A stretch of 64,000 nt of DNA, taken from Paenibacillus sp. Root444D2. Its GTDB lineage: Bacteria > Bacillota > Bacilli > Paenibacillales > NBRC-103111. Of this stretch, positions 1 to 8,033 are shown in pieces. Both the position numbers and the translations under genes were made by a program. The notes under the pieces were generated by a model, which did no database searches, was not told the DNA's origin, and worked only from the letters and a program-made list of their open reading frames with translations. The stretch spans positions 526,287 to 590,286 of the forward strand of contig NZ_LMEO01000034.1 in NCBI RefSeq assembly GCF_001426375.1, in the 5' to 3' direction. Position 1 is the first letter of the stretch. Every line of letters starts with the position of its first letter.

Positions 1-1548
1 AAGCAATCACTTTTTGGAGCTAGGGACTTTTCGGGAACAAGAACGTTATATTTCCATAAATCTACAGATCGATTTGCCTTTAGCACGATCATTGAACCAT
101 TACTTACTTTGCCAGAAATCGCAAAAAAACTTAATGAAAATTGGGTTGCACAATTTCTAGCCATTCCTTTGACAGTTGATGCAATAGATTGCTCAGCTAC
201 TGTATATGAGGATATAGAGCAAGTACCGCCATCTCATAGTATATCAGTGATAGATGGAAGGGTAACGTTCTCCAAATACTGCACTTTAGCTGTAGGGGAA
301 ACTTTAAGGCTTAAATCAAATGAAGAGTATGAAGAAGCATTTCGTGATGTTTTTCAAAAAGCAGTAACGTCAAGATTACGTACTCATCGGCAGGTAGGTG
401 CACATCTTAGTGGGGGACTTGATTCTGGTTCTGTTGCAAGCTTTGCCGCTAAAGCCCTGCGGAATGAGAATAAATTATTACATACCTACAGTTATATACC
501 TGTTGACGATTTTAAGGATGATTGGACACCCAGGAGTAGATTTGCTGATGAAAGACCTTATATTCGCTCCACGGTTGAACATGTAGGCAATATAAAGGAT
601 AACTATTTGGACTTCAAAGGACTTAGCCCACTATCGGAAATTGATAACTGGCTTGAAACGATGGAGATGCCCTATAAATTTTTTGAGAATTCCTTTTGGC
701 TAAAGGGGATCTATGAGAAAGCCCAAGAACAGGGGATCGGTGTCCTTCTAAATGGTCAGAGAGGGAATTGGACCATATCTTGGGGGCCAGCCATAGACTA
801 TCAAGCTATTCTAATGAAAAAATTAAAATGGATTCAGCTGTATAAAGAAGTAAAGCATTTTAGTGCGAATATGGGTGTAGGAAGAAAAAGGATTTTATCC
901 TTGGTTGGAAAGAAAGCATTCCCACATTTCATGCGAAATGCTCCCTCCAAGGACAATGAAGTATTTCCAAAGTTAATTAACCCCCAATTTGCCAAAAAGA
1001 CAAATATTGATGAATTGATAGAGAAGCATGGGTTTAATCGAACAGATTACTCAAGCCAAAGTGCCTATGATATAAGAAAGAATCAGTTCGAACAGCTTTA
1101 CTATTGGGGTTTAAACGGTACCATAGGAACCAAATTATCATTACGTTATTCCTTATGGGAACGTGACCCAACGAATGATCTAAGAGTTGCTCGCTTCTGC
1201 TTGTCTGTGCCAGACGAACAATTTGTTCAAAACGGTGTAGACAGATCTTTAATAAGAAGGGCAACGGTTAACCATTTACCCGATAAGGTTAGATTAAATC
1301 AACAATCCAGAGGCGTTCAAGGCGCTGATGGTGTTCACCGGATGGCTCCTTCATGGCCTGCTTTCATTCATGAAATCGAGCAGAATATCAAGGATCCAAG
1401 GATGTCAGAATACATGAATATGGAAGAAATTAAGTCGGCGCTTTCCAAAATTAAGGATGCAGCTAAACCTGAGTATGTTTACGAATTTGGGTTTAGAATA
1501 TTAATGCGCAGCATTATTTTTTCTCGCTTTATAAAAAACTTTAATTGA
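1..1548 (+). CDS. Lasso peptide macrocyclase (asparagine synthetase-like, C protein), 5' truncated by window
   Basis: The reading frame is open from base 1, so the gene starts upstream of the window; a TTG at 109 is only an internal codon. The first residues visible (KQSLFGARDFSGTRTLYF) fit the N-terminal glutaminase-like domain of asparagine synthetase homologues. The ATP-pyrophosphatase signature LSGGLDSGS lies near base 410-435 and is followed by a typical AsnB-like C-terminal domain. In lasso pathways this enzyme adenylates the ring-forming Asp/Glu side chain and closes the macrolactam on the new N-terminus of the core. The precursor gene starts 14 bases after the stop, and the kinase, PqqD, peptidase and exporter genes follow on the same strand, so the role is well supported. 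A catabolic asparagine synthetase is unlikely in this context. Confidence 0.93.
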   Translation, partial: KQSLFGARDFSGTRTLYFHKSTDRFAFSTIIEPLLTLPEIAKKLNENWVAQFLAIPLTVDAIDCSATVYEDIEQVPPSHSISVIDGRVTFSKYCTLAVGETLRLKSNEEYEEAFRDVFQKAVTSRLRTHRQVGAHLSGGLDSGSVASFAAKALRNENKLLHTYSYIPVDDFKDDWTPRSRFADERPYIRSTVEHVGNIKDNYLDFKGLSPLSEIDNWLETMEMPYKFFENSFWLKGIYEKAQEQGIGVLLNGQRGNWTISWGPAIDYQAILMKKLKWIQLYKEVKHFSANMGVGRKRILSLVGKKAFPHFMRNAPSKDNEVFPKLINPQFAKKTNIDELIEKHGFNRTDYSSQSAYDIRKNQFEQLYYWGLNGTIGTKLSLRYSLWERDPTNDLRVARFCLSVPDEQFVQNGVDRSLIRRATVNHLPDKVRLNQQSRGVQGADGVHRMAPSWPAFIHEIEQNIKDPRMSEYMNMEEIKSALSKIKDAAKPEYVYEFGFRILMRSIIFSRFIKNFN

Positions 1549-1562
1549 GAGGGGGTGAGAAA

Positions 1563-1700
1563 ATGCAAAATCAAGCTAAAAAAGAATGGAATATCCCGAC
1601 TTTGGAAGTACTTGATGTGAAAATGACAATGGCTGGACCAGGAATTGCACATCCGGATGGCGTTCAACCCGACCCGACTGAGGTCGTTCACTACAGCTAA
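1563..1700 (+). CDS. Lasso peptide precursor (paeninodin-like)
   Basis: This 45-codon gene starts with ATG and has a strong GAGGGGG ribosome site just upstream. The protein begins MQNQAKKEW and the leader carries a W-x-x-P-x-L motif (WNIPTL, residues 9-14), the element bound by PqqD-like B1 proteins. Thr22 sits at the penultimate leader position (MTM before the core), as lasso leader peptidases require. The predicted 22-residue core is AGPGIAHPD followed by GVQPDPTEVVHYS. Ala1 and Asp9 would form a 9-membered ring. The last residue is Ser, the residue phosphorylated in paeninodin; ring start AGPG, Asp9, the QPDP tail and VHY near the end all resemble that peptide as I remember it. Ring and cleavage site are inference from family rules. 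Confidence 0.93.
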   Translation: MQNQAKKEWNIPTLEVLDVKMTMAGPGIAHPDGVQPDPTEVVHYS

Positions 1701-1731
1701 TTTAGATTACATAATTCGGTAAGTATCTATT

Positions 1732-1759
1732 GCCCTTATACTTTTACAGGTATAAGGGC
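1732..1759 (+). terminator. Stem-loop after lasso precursor (attenuator or processing signal)
   Basis: GCCCTTATAC pairs perfectly with GTATAAGGGC around an 8-base loop, followed by TTTCATT. It lies between the precursor and kinase genes. Such hairpins in peptide operons usually give partial termination or protect the precursor mRNA, so that precursor is made in excess over enzymes. The T tract is short, so read-through is expected. Confidence 0.72.
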
Positions 1760-1800
1760 TTTCATTAAATTTATTCATGTCAACATATGGAGTGAAAATA

Positions 1801-2727
1801 ATGATTCAAACAATAAATAAGGTTATATATCGAGCCTTCGGTTTAAATATTAATAGTGAGTTTGAGCTGTCGGAATTAATGATAAGTAACAATGAGAATG
1901 AGAGTATAGATGTTGTAATAAACAAAGCAGACTTATCAGAACGATGGAGCCAATTGGCAAAAGCCGACGATATGTACGTGATTAGTAAGAACTTATTTAT
2001 GTTCCATATCAAAGATACCGCCATTTTTTGCGTGCAAGACGGGGGAATCATAACCGTTTCACCTGTGATTGGTGCAGATGAGGCAAAGATTCGACTATAT
2101 GTACTTGGTACTTGTATGGGTACGCTATTAATGCAGCGCAGAGTACTTCCTCTGCATGGCAGCGCTATAGCTATTGATGGGAAAGCCTATGCTTTCGTAG
2201 GTCATTCCGGAGCAGGGAAATCGACTCTTGCTTCAGCCTTTATTGGCAGAGAATTTCAACTGCTAAGTGATGACGTCATTGCGGTAACGTTCTCTCCAGA
2301 TCAAATGCCGATGGTGATGCCTGCCTATCCACAACAAAAGCTGTGGGAGGAAAGCTTAACGGAATTTGGAATGGAGACAAGCCGCTACCAATCCATATTT
2401 GACAGAGAAACAAAGTACCTAGTTCCAGTTTCTGATCATTTCGTAACGAAACCGTTACCTCTAGCAGGAGTATTCGAACTTACTAAAACAGATGGAGATG
2501 AAACTGAGATTGTTCCTATGAAAGGTCTGGCGCGGCTGCATGCCCTATATTGCCATACATTCCGGAGTTCTCTGTTAGAAAGATTTGAATTAATGGATTG
2601 GCACTTTAAAACATCGATAAGCATCTCGGACCGGATTCGAATGTATCAATTACGCCGGCCGAGCTCTGGGTTTACGGCTCCCCAGCTCATGTCACTGATT
2701 CTGAATACTATAAAAATGGAGGAATAA
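1801..2727 (+). CDS. HPr kinase/phosphorylase-like lasso precursor kinase
   Basis: The ATG at 1801 is chosen over an in-frame ATG at 1777 because GGAGTG ends 6 bases before it. The product (308 aa) has the P-loop GHSGAGKST near the middle, preceded by LPLHGSA and followed by LLSDDV, the layout of the C-terminal kinase domain of HprK (Walker A, then the DD motif). In paeninodin-type clusters this protein phosphorylates the side chain of the C-terminal Ser of the precursor using ATP. The precursor here ends in Ser, which fits. It does not resemble a full HprK, whose N-terminal domain differs, and it is encoded between precursor and B1 genes. Multiple phosphorylation, seen with some relatives, cannot be judged from sequence. 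Confidence 0.88.
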   Translation: MIQTINKVIYRAFGLNINSEFELSELMISNNENESIDVVINKADLSERWSQLAKADDMYVISKNLFMFHIKDTAIFCVQDGGIITVSPVIGADEAKIRLYVLGTCMGTLLMQRRVLPLHGSAIAIDGKAYAFVGHSGAGKSTLASAFIGREFQLLSDDVIAVTFSPDQMPMVMPAYPQQKLWEESLTEFGMETSRYQSIFDRETKYLVPVSDHFVTKPLPLAGVFELTKTDGDETEIVPMKGLARLHALYCHTFRSSLLERFELMDWHFKTSISISDRIRMYQLRRPSSGFTAPQLMSLILNTIKMEE

Positions 2728-2729
2728 GC

Positions 2730-3017
2730 ATGATGAAATACACCATTCCGTTAAATGTACAAATTGTTCAAGGTGAAGGGAATATTGTTAGTGATATGGA
2801 CGGAGAAAAAGTAATGCTGAACATTGCCAATGGGAAGTATTACAATCTCGGTCAGATCGGTGGTCATATATGGGAGTTAATAAGTGCTCCTATCTCTGTA
2901 GAGGAGTTGGTGACAGCTTTAACGAAAGAATTTGATGTCGAACAAGAAGTGTGTGAAGAACAGACCAAGGTATTCTTAAATCATTTATTAGAAGAAAAGA
3001 TTATTCATGTCTGTTAA
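2730..3017 (+). CDS. PqqD-like lasso leader recognition protein (B1)
   Basis: This 95-residue protein starts 2 bases after the kinase stop, with GGAGGAATA overlapping the end of the kinase gene. It has the PqqD fold hallmarks: a beta-rich start, LNIANGKYYNLGQIGGHIWEL, then helices with ISVEELVTALTKEFDV. In two-protein lasso peptidases, B1 binds the leader peptide (here the WNIPTL element) and delivers it to the B2 protease encoded immediately downstream. ATG at 2730 or 2733 are both possible starts. Translational coupling with the kinase is likely. Confidence 0.93.
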   Translation: MMKYTIPLNVQIVQGEGNIVSDMDGEKVMLNIANGKYYNLGQIGGHIWELISAPISVEELVTALTKEFDVEQEVCEEQTKVFLNHLLEEKIIHVC

Positions 3018-3055
3018 GCTCCCTAGGGGTTCGAGCTAAGAGTCGTAGGAGGATA

Positions 3056-3517
3056 GTGAATGCCATGAATAAGTTGAAAGTTTTTTTGACATTAGATATA
3101 AGAACTATGTTGTTACTAGTAGAGGCATTGTTCTTCTTAGGATGGGCACGTATTCTTGTCTCTCTGCCATTCTCTAAGGTGGCTCCCTCATTAGGAGTTC
3201 CCATGCAAGAAACTTCAATTATGGAGTTAGAGAGGAATCGGATTGTACTAAAGCATATCGCAAGTGCTATTGACATTATGAGTAAATATACGTTGTGGGA
3301 AAGCAAATGCCTAGTTAAGGCTATAGCTGGCATGAAGATGCTCAAACGACGCAATATCGAGAGTACGTTGTATCTGGGAACCACTAAAGATGAGTTGGCC
3401 AAAATGATTGCACACGCATGGCTACGTAGTGGCCATTTTTATGTTACAGGGAAGGAAGGGATGGATCGATTTACGGTTGTTGCCAAGTTCGCCAAACAAA
3501 TAAATGCCAATAGATAA
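3056..3517 (+). CDS. Lasso leader peptidase, transglutaminase-like (B2)
   Basis: The protein (153 aa from GTG 3056) belongs to the transglutaminase-like cysteine protease family of lasso B2 proteins. The catalytic Cys is visible in WESKCLVKA and the His in AHAWLRSG, with the usual spacing; a hydrophobic segment occurs near residues 18-35. It cuts the precursor after the leader so that the cyclase can use the freed Ala1. The start is unsure: AGGAGG ends 3 bases before GTG 3056 and 12 bases before ATG 3065, neither ideal. The third catalytic residue, an Asp/Glu, is less clear (GKEGMDRF follows the His). Confidence 0.9.
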   Translation: MNAMNKLKVFLTLDIRTMLLLVEALFFLGWARILVSLPFSKVAPSLGVPMQETSIMELERNRIVLKHIASAIDIMSKYTLWESKCLVKAIAGMKMLKRRNIESTLYLGTTKDELAKMIAHAWLRSGHFYVTGKEGMDRFTVVAKFAKQINANR

Positions 3518-3529
3518 GGGAGTTAAGCA

Positions 3530-4717
3530 ATGAATAAAGAACTAAGCTTAGATGCAACCGTCTTGCCCAAAGAATTGAATTTAATACTATCGTTCATCAA
3601 AAGCGAGAGTGAAGGCAGCTTAAGTTCTTTTGATGCTGACGCTTTTACCGGAATAAATTGGAATTTATTTCTGGAATTGGTTCGACACCATCGGGTATAT
3701 CCATACATCTATAAACAAATAAAAAAAATAGAGAAAACCTATATTCCTGACTATGTTTGTGAAGAATTGCGACGCGAGTACCAACAAAATACGTTTCAAA
3801 TGCTGCGATTAAGCGCAGAGATGGAGCAGCTTTGCAGGTTATTTGCAGATCATAAGATCGAAATGCTGAGCTTAAAAGGACCTGCTCTTGCAGTAGACCT
3901 TTATGGTGAAATATCCAAGCGAACCTGCAGTGACTTAGATATACTGATATCTATTGATAACTTAGATAGAGCCCATGATCTCTTGGCAGCACTTGGTTAT
4001 GTCAAAGATGATTATTTCTCAACCGTAATGAACGACTGGAAATGGAGACATCACCATGTCACCTACACGCATTCTCAGAAAAAAACGAAAATCGAAATAC
4101 ATTGGAAACTAAACCCGGGCCCCTCTTATGAGCCAACTTTTACAGAATTGTGGGAGAGAAGAAAGAAGAGCTCAATAGCCAGCTTTCCCGTGTACATGTT
4201 AGGAAATGAGGATTTGTTTATGTTTCTAGCTTCCCACGGTGCGCGCCACGGCTGGTCCAGGCTTCGCTGGCTAATAGATATCGACCGTATCACAAGGCTT
4301 CAAATAAACTGGGAGAAGCAAATCGCTTGCTTAAAAAAATTTCAAATGGCCCACGTTGGAGGGCAATCTCTAGTCTTAGCCTCTAATTTATTAGCTACTC
4401 CATTGACCAAAGAAATGAATACGCTGATCGAGGGGAAACGCCCCGTTCATTTAGCACATGCAGCGTTATTTTATATGAAACAAATGATTCACTTGCACAG
4501 AGAGCCTCTACCTGAGGATGTAGCAAGGTATCATAAACATCACTTATTTTCCTTAATGTCTAATCAGTTAAAAGTGTTACATATATTAAGCTTCCTGCAT
4601 CCTTACCCCATGGATGTAGAGTTACTACCCTTACCAAAGAACCTCCATTTCTTATATTTTCCGTTAAGGCCTTTCATGTGGCTTTGGCGGAAAACTAGGA
4701 GGCACTCATGGTCATAG
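3530..4717 (+). CDS. Lasso-cluster nucleotidyltransferase family protein (NTP_transf_5 type)
   Basis: A 395-residue protein of the uncharacterised nucleotidyltransferase family common in lasso clusters of Bacillota. LSLKGPALAVDLYGEISKR followed by SDLDILI shows the Gly and Asp-x-Asp pattern of polymerase-beta-type nucleotidyltransferases. ASHGARHGWSRLRWLIDIDR is the usual family motif in the second half. It lies in the operon between peptidase and exporter genes. Its job is not settled; a tailoring transfer onto the phosphorylated peptide or a self-protection role are both possible. I see no disrupted motif. Confidence 0.83.
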   Translation: MNKELSLDATVLPKELNLILSFIKSESEGSLSSFDADAFTGINWNLFLELVRHHRVYPYIYKQIKKIEKTYIPDYVCEELRREYQQNTFQMLRLSAEMEQLCRLFADHKIEMLSLKGPALAVDLYGEISKRTCSDLDILISIDNLDRAHDLLAALGYVKDDYFSTVMNDWKWRHHHVTYTHSQKKTKIEIHWKLNPGPSYEPTFTELWERRKKSSIASFPVYMLGNEDLFMFLASHGARHGWSRLRWLIDIDRITRLQINWEKQIACLKKFQMAHVGGQSLVLASNLLATPLTKEMNTLIEGKRPVHLAHAALFYMKQMIHLHREPLPEDVARYHKHHLFSLMSNQLKVLHILSFLHPYPMDVELLPLPKNLHFLYFPLRPFMWLWRKTRRHSWS

Positions 4718-4728
4718 GAGGAATTTAA

Positions 4729-6537
4729 ATGGAGCAAGTTCTGCACTTTACTAAAAAGCTATATGCTTTCTCTGGAAAAATATTGATTATTAACACTCTT
4801 GGCATGGTATTTATTAGTTTAATTGAAGGTGTAGGCGTTCTTTTATTACTTCCAATCCTTAATGTGAGCGGCATTGCTAATGTTGAGACAGGAATTCCAC
4901 TTGTTTCGATGATGATTAAGTATCTTCAAGACTTACCAAAGGCTCTAAGTTTACCGTTAGTTCTATGTTTATTCGTTTTTTTAGTAATAGGTCAAAACTG
5001 GTTGCTGCGAACTTTAACGATTCGAGATACCATTATTCAACAGAAATTCGTTCGACACTTACGACTGGAAACCTATACGAATTTGCTGCAGTCAAATTGG
5101 AGTTTTTTCGTAAACCATAGAAAATCAGATCTCATTAATTTATTAACTTCCGAATTAACAAGAGTGGGGTTTGGAACAACCTTAGTGCTGCAATTAGTAG
5201 CCTCTCTGATTTTCACTTTAATCCAGATAGGTATAGCATTCTGGCTATCCCCAGTCATGACAATCTTTGTATTAACGTTTGGAGTCATTCTAACCTTATT
5301 TTCTCGTAAATTTATTAAAAGAGCGAAATCACTTGGCGGCCAAACTTCACAGTTATCCCAAAACTTTCTTGCAGGTATATCCGATCAAATGGCCGGCATG
5401 AAAGATATTAAAAGTAATTCATTGGAAGAATCTTGGCTGCGTTGGTATCGATCGTTAACACAAAATTTAGTGAACGAACAAGTCGAATACATCAAGCTAA
5501 GGTCATCTTCCCAACTTTTTTATAAAGTTGCTTCTTCGGTATTAATTGCTGTTTTTGTTTATCTTTCCGTCACCATCTTTCAGACCAAAGTGGAGCAACT
5601 GTTACTAATCTTCGTTATATTTTCCCGATTATGGCCTCGCTTTACAGGCATACAGTCGAACATGGAGCAAATCGCTTCAACCATTCCTGCCTTTAAGGCA
5701 ATCATCAAATTGCAGCAAGAATGTGTGCGTCTGAAGGAATTTTATATGGAGAACAAACCAGAGAACAAGACCTTTCAACCGATTGAAATTAAAACGCACA
5801 TTGAGTGTAAGAACGTATCCTTTCGTTACAATCAAAATGAACAGACCTATGCGCTTAAAGACATTAATATCTATATACCGTCTAGGAAGATGACAGCTAT
5901 AGTGGGTCGTTCTGGAGCAGGGAAAAGTACATTAATTGATGTTATTATGGGTCTTATTGAACCCCAAACAGGTCAGATTTGCATTGATGGGCAGCCAATT
6001 TCAAACGAAAAGGTATATGCACTAAGGCAATCCATTAGCTATGTCCCTCAAGATCCATTTCTTTTCAATGGAAGTATAAAAGATAATCTTCTGATGATTG
6101 ATCCTAACGCAACCGAGGAACAAATCTGGGAAGCCCTAGAGTTTGCCGCATCCGCGGAATTCGTTAGCAAGCTGCCTGAGGGTCTCGACACATTGATTGG
6201 TGATAGAGGAATCCGGTTATCTGGTGGAGAACGGCAGCGTCTAGTGTTGGCCCGAGCCATATTGCGTAAACCATCTATCCTTATATTGGATGAGGCGACG
6301 AGCGCATTAGATAGGGAGAATGAAGCGAAAATTCAAGAAGCGTTGGAGCGATTGCAGGGTAGGTTGACCATGATCGTCATTGCCCATCGCATGTCGACCA
6401 TTCGCAAGGCTGATCAAGTCATTGTCATCGATCAAGGGCAGATTATTCAAAAGGGAGAATATGACCAGCTAGCTGAAGAGCGCGAGGGACTATTTTCAAA
6501 CTTATTAGGTAATCAAATAGGTGCTGTAAATTCATAG
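4729..6537 (+). CDS. Lasso peptide ABC exporter (fused membrane and ATPase domains, D protein)
   Basis: The 602-residue protein has an N-terminal membrane domain with about six hydrophobic helices (residues 15-300) and a C-terminal ATP-binding cassette. Walker A is GRSGAGKST, the Q-loop region is SYVPQDPFLF, the signature is LSGGERQR, Walker B is ILILDEATSALD and the H-loop is VIAHRMST. Such half-size exporters dimerise and export lasso peptides, which also gives self-immunity. It starts 11 bases after the nucleotidyltransferase stop behind AGGAGG and is the last gene of the cluster seen here. No peptidase C39 domain is present, as expected because leader removal is done by B1/B2. Confidence 0.93.
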   Translation: MEQVLHFTKKLYAFSGKILIINTLGMVFISLIEGVGVLLLLPILNVSGIANVETGIPLVSMMIKYLQDLPKALSLPLVLCLFVFLVIGQNWLLRTLTIRDTIIQQKFVRHLRLETYTNLLQSNWSFFVNHRKSDLINLLTSELTRVGFGTTLVLQLVASLIFTLIQIGIAFWLSPVMTIFVLTFGVILTLFSRKFIKRAKSLGGQTSQLSQNFLAGISDQMAGMKDIKSNSLEESWLRWYRSLTQNLVNEQVEYIKLRSSSQLFYKVASSVLIAVFVYLSVTIFQTKVEQLLLIFVIFSRLWPRFTGIQSNMEQIASTIPAFKAIIKLQQECVRLKEFYMENKPENKTFQPIEIKTHIECKNVSFRYNQNEQTYALKDINIYIPSRKMTAIVGRSGAGKSTLIDVIMGLIEPQTGQICIDGQPISNEKVYALRQSISYVPQDPFLFNGSIKDNLLMIDPNATEEQIWEALEFAASAEFVSKLPEGLDTLIGDRGIRLSGGERQRLVLARAILRKPSILILDEATSALDRENEAKIQEALERLQGRLTMIVIAHRMSTIRKADQVIVIDQGQIIQKGEYDQLAEEREGLFSNLLGNQIGAVNS

Positions 6538-6605
6538 TTTCTGAAGCTGGCGTGGTGTAAAAGGATATTGATTGTGTAAATGTTCTCTATCGAAGCACAT
6601 TCACA

Positions 6606-6634
6606 TTGACATGTTCTTTATAAAGAACTATTAT
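6606..6634 (+). promoter_or_regulatory. Promoter of first polysaccharide operon with SinR-type operator filling the spacer
   Basis: TTGACA (6606-6611) and TATTAT (6629-6634) are separated by 17 bases, 16 of which are the perfect palindrome GTTCTTTATAAAGAAC (6613-6628). A repressor bound here would block RNA polymerase directly. The half-site GTTCTTT equals the published Bacillus SinR half-site GTTCTYT. The same layout recurs at 20254. Confidence 0.87.
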
Positions 6635-6649
6635 TGAGAATAGACAGAT

Positions 6650-6665
6650 GTTCTTAATAAAGAAT
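6650..6665. promoter_or_regulatory. Second SinR-type palindrome
   Basis: GTTCTTAATAAAGAAT is a near-perfect copy of the 6613 palindrome, 37 bases downstream of it and before the first gene of the operon. It falls about 10 bases after the predicted transcription start and could support cooperative binding. Confidence 0.7.
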
Positions 6666-6711
6666 TTTAATTTACTTGAGATGTGCGTTATCGGGCGAGG
6701 GAGATCATGAA

Positions 6712-7434
6712 ATGAAAATTCCTAAGATCATACACTATTGCTGGTTTGGCGGGAAAGAAAAGCCCGACATCGTGAAGCGATGTATAGCAAGTTGGCATAA
6801 CCATTTAACTGGCTATCAATTTATGGAGTGGAATGAAACCAACTTTGATACCAGCAGTAATTCATATGTAAAAGAAGCTTATGAAGCGGGTAAATTTGCG
6901 TTCGTCAGCGATTATGCTAGAGTGTACGCGCTCTATCACTATGGTGGTATTTATTTAGACACAGATGTGGAAGTGTTCAAATCCTTTGATGACCTGTTGC
7001 ATCACGAATCGTTCTGGGGATTTGAGCAAGAGAACTATATCGCGACCAGTACGATTGGAGCCGCGAAAGAAAATAAGCTGATTCAAGTATTTATGGATTC
7101 CTATCATACAAAGAGCTTCATCCTTGCTGATGGTACCTTTGATTCGCTTACCAATGTTGCGATGATAACGAAGATATTAGGCGATTGGGGTGTTACTCCC
7201 AATGGTAGCTATCAAGAGATAGAGGGTGTTGGAACCTTTTATCCGCAAACGTATTTCTCCCCTTATGACTACATTAACTGCCGAACATTTAAGTCGGAAA
7301 ACACGTATGCCATGCATCACTTTTATAAGAGTTGGTTGCCACCTAAGGCGAGATGGAAGGGGCGAATGAAGTTGCTCCTGGCAAGGATTATAGGTGGACA
7401 TAATATTGCAAGAATAAGAGGGCTTTTGAGATGA
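6712..7434 (+). CDS. DXD-type glycosyltransferase (GT32/capsular polysaccharide family)
   Basis: The start is ATG 6712, behind AGGGAG, giving MKIPKIIHYCWFGG, the typical opening of this family. The nucleotide-sugar-binding DxD motif is YLDTDVEV after GKFAFVSDYARVYALYHYGG, a very characteristic block. It should transfer a sugar to a growing polysaccharide or lipid-linked repeat unit on the inner membrane face. First gene of the 6.7-13.1 kb operon under the SinR-type promoter; its stop overlaps the next start by four bases (ATGA). Donor and acceptor cannot be told from sequence. Confidence 0.88.
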   Translation: MKIPKIIHYCWFGGKEKPDIVKRCIASWHNHLTGYQFMEWNETNFDTSSNSYVKEAYEAGKFAFVSDYARVYALYHYGGIYLDTDVEVFKSFDDLLHHESFWGFEQENYIATSTIGAAKENKLIQVFMDSYHTKSFILADGTFDSLTNVAMITKILGDWGVTPNGSYQEIEGVGTFYPQTYFSPYDYINCRTFKSENTYAMHHFYKSWLPPKARWKGRMKLLLARIIGGHNIARIRGLLR

Positions 7435-8033
7435 ATCTATTAAGAAAAGTCATGTCTACGCTTATTGCTGAAAGCCGCGGCAGGGGACTCTATCATACAA
7501 TAATTATGAATATTTCTCATGTAATAGGAATCTTGAGAGCTTATATGAATAAGCTTATTTACTTTAAAAACATTGAATCCTCGATATTCTCTCTTCAAGC
7601 AAACAGCAGAGTAGAAGCATTTAGTAAGCATGCCAAAATCCATATTGGGAAGTTTGTGTTTATCAGGAAAAATGCGAGTATTAGAGTCGATCATTACGGC
7701 AAACTCCATATTGGCGATAAAGTGTTTATAAATGATAACTGTAACATTAATTGTGTACATAAGATTTCTATTGGTAAATACACCAAAATAGCTCCGAATG
7801 TAAGCATTAATGACCATGATCACAATTTCAAACATTCAACAGATGAACACCTTATTAAGGGAGAAGTCATGATAGGGGAAAATGTGTGGATTGGATCTAA
7901 TGTTGTCATTTTAAGAGATACGTTCATCGGGGATAACGCTGTAATCGCAGCAGGAAGCGTTGTGAAGGGGAATGTTCCCGCTAATACTTTATTCTTAAAT
8001 AAAAGGGAAAAGAGCTATATTCAATATGCATAA
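7431..8033 (+). CDS. Hexapeptide-repeat acetyltransferase (LbH/WcaF-like)
   Basis: This 200-residue protein has a left-handed beta-helix made of hexapeptide repeats such as IHIGKF, LHIGDK, ISIGKY and VMIGEN, then VWIGSNVVILRDTFIGDNAVIAAGSVV, the classic C-terminal block of galactoside/serine-type O-acetyltransferases. The acetyl-transfer His is probably in NDHDHNF. It should O-acetylate a sugar of the polysaccharide. It overlaps the preceding glycosyltransferase by four bases and the next gene by eight, so the three are likely translationally coupled. Confidence 0.9.
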   Translation: MNLLRKVMSTLIAESRGRGLYHTIIMNISHVIGILRAYMNKLIYFKNIESSIFSLQANSRVEAFSKHAKIHIGKFVFIRKNASIRVDHYGKLHIGDKVFINDNCNINCVHKISIGKYTKIAPNVSINDHDHNFKHSTDEHLIKGEVMIGENVWIGSNVVILRDTFIGDNAVIAAGSVVKGNVPANTLFLNKREKSYIQYA

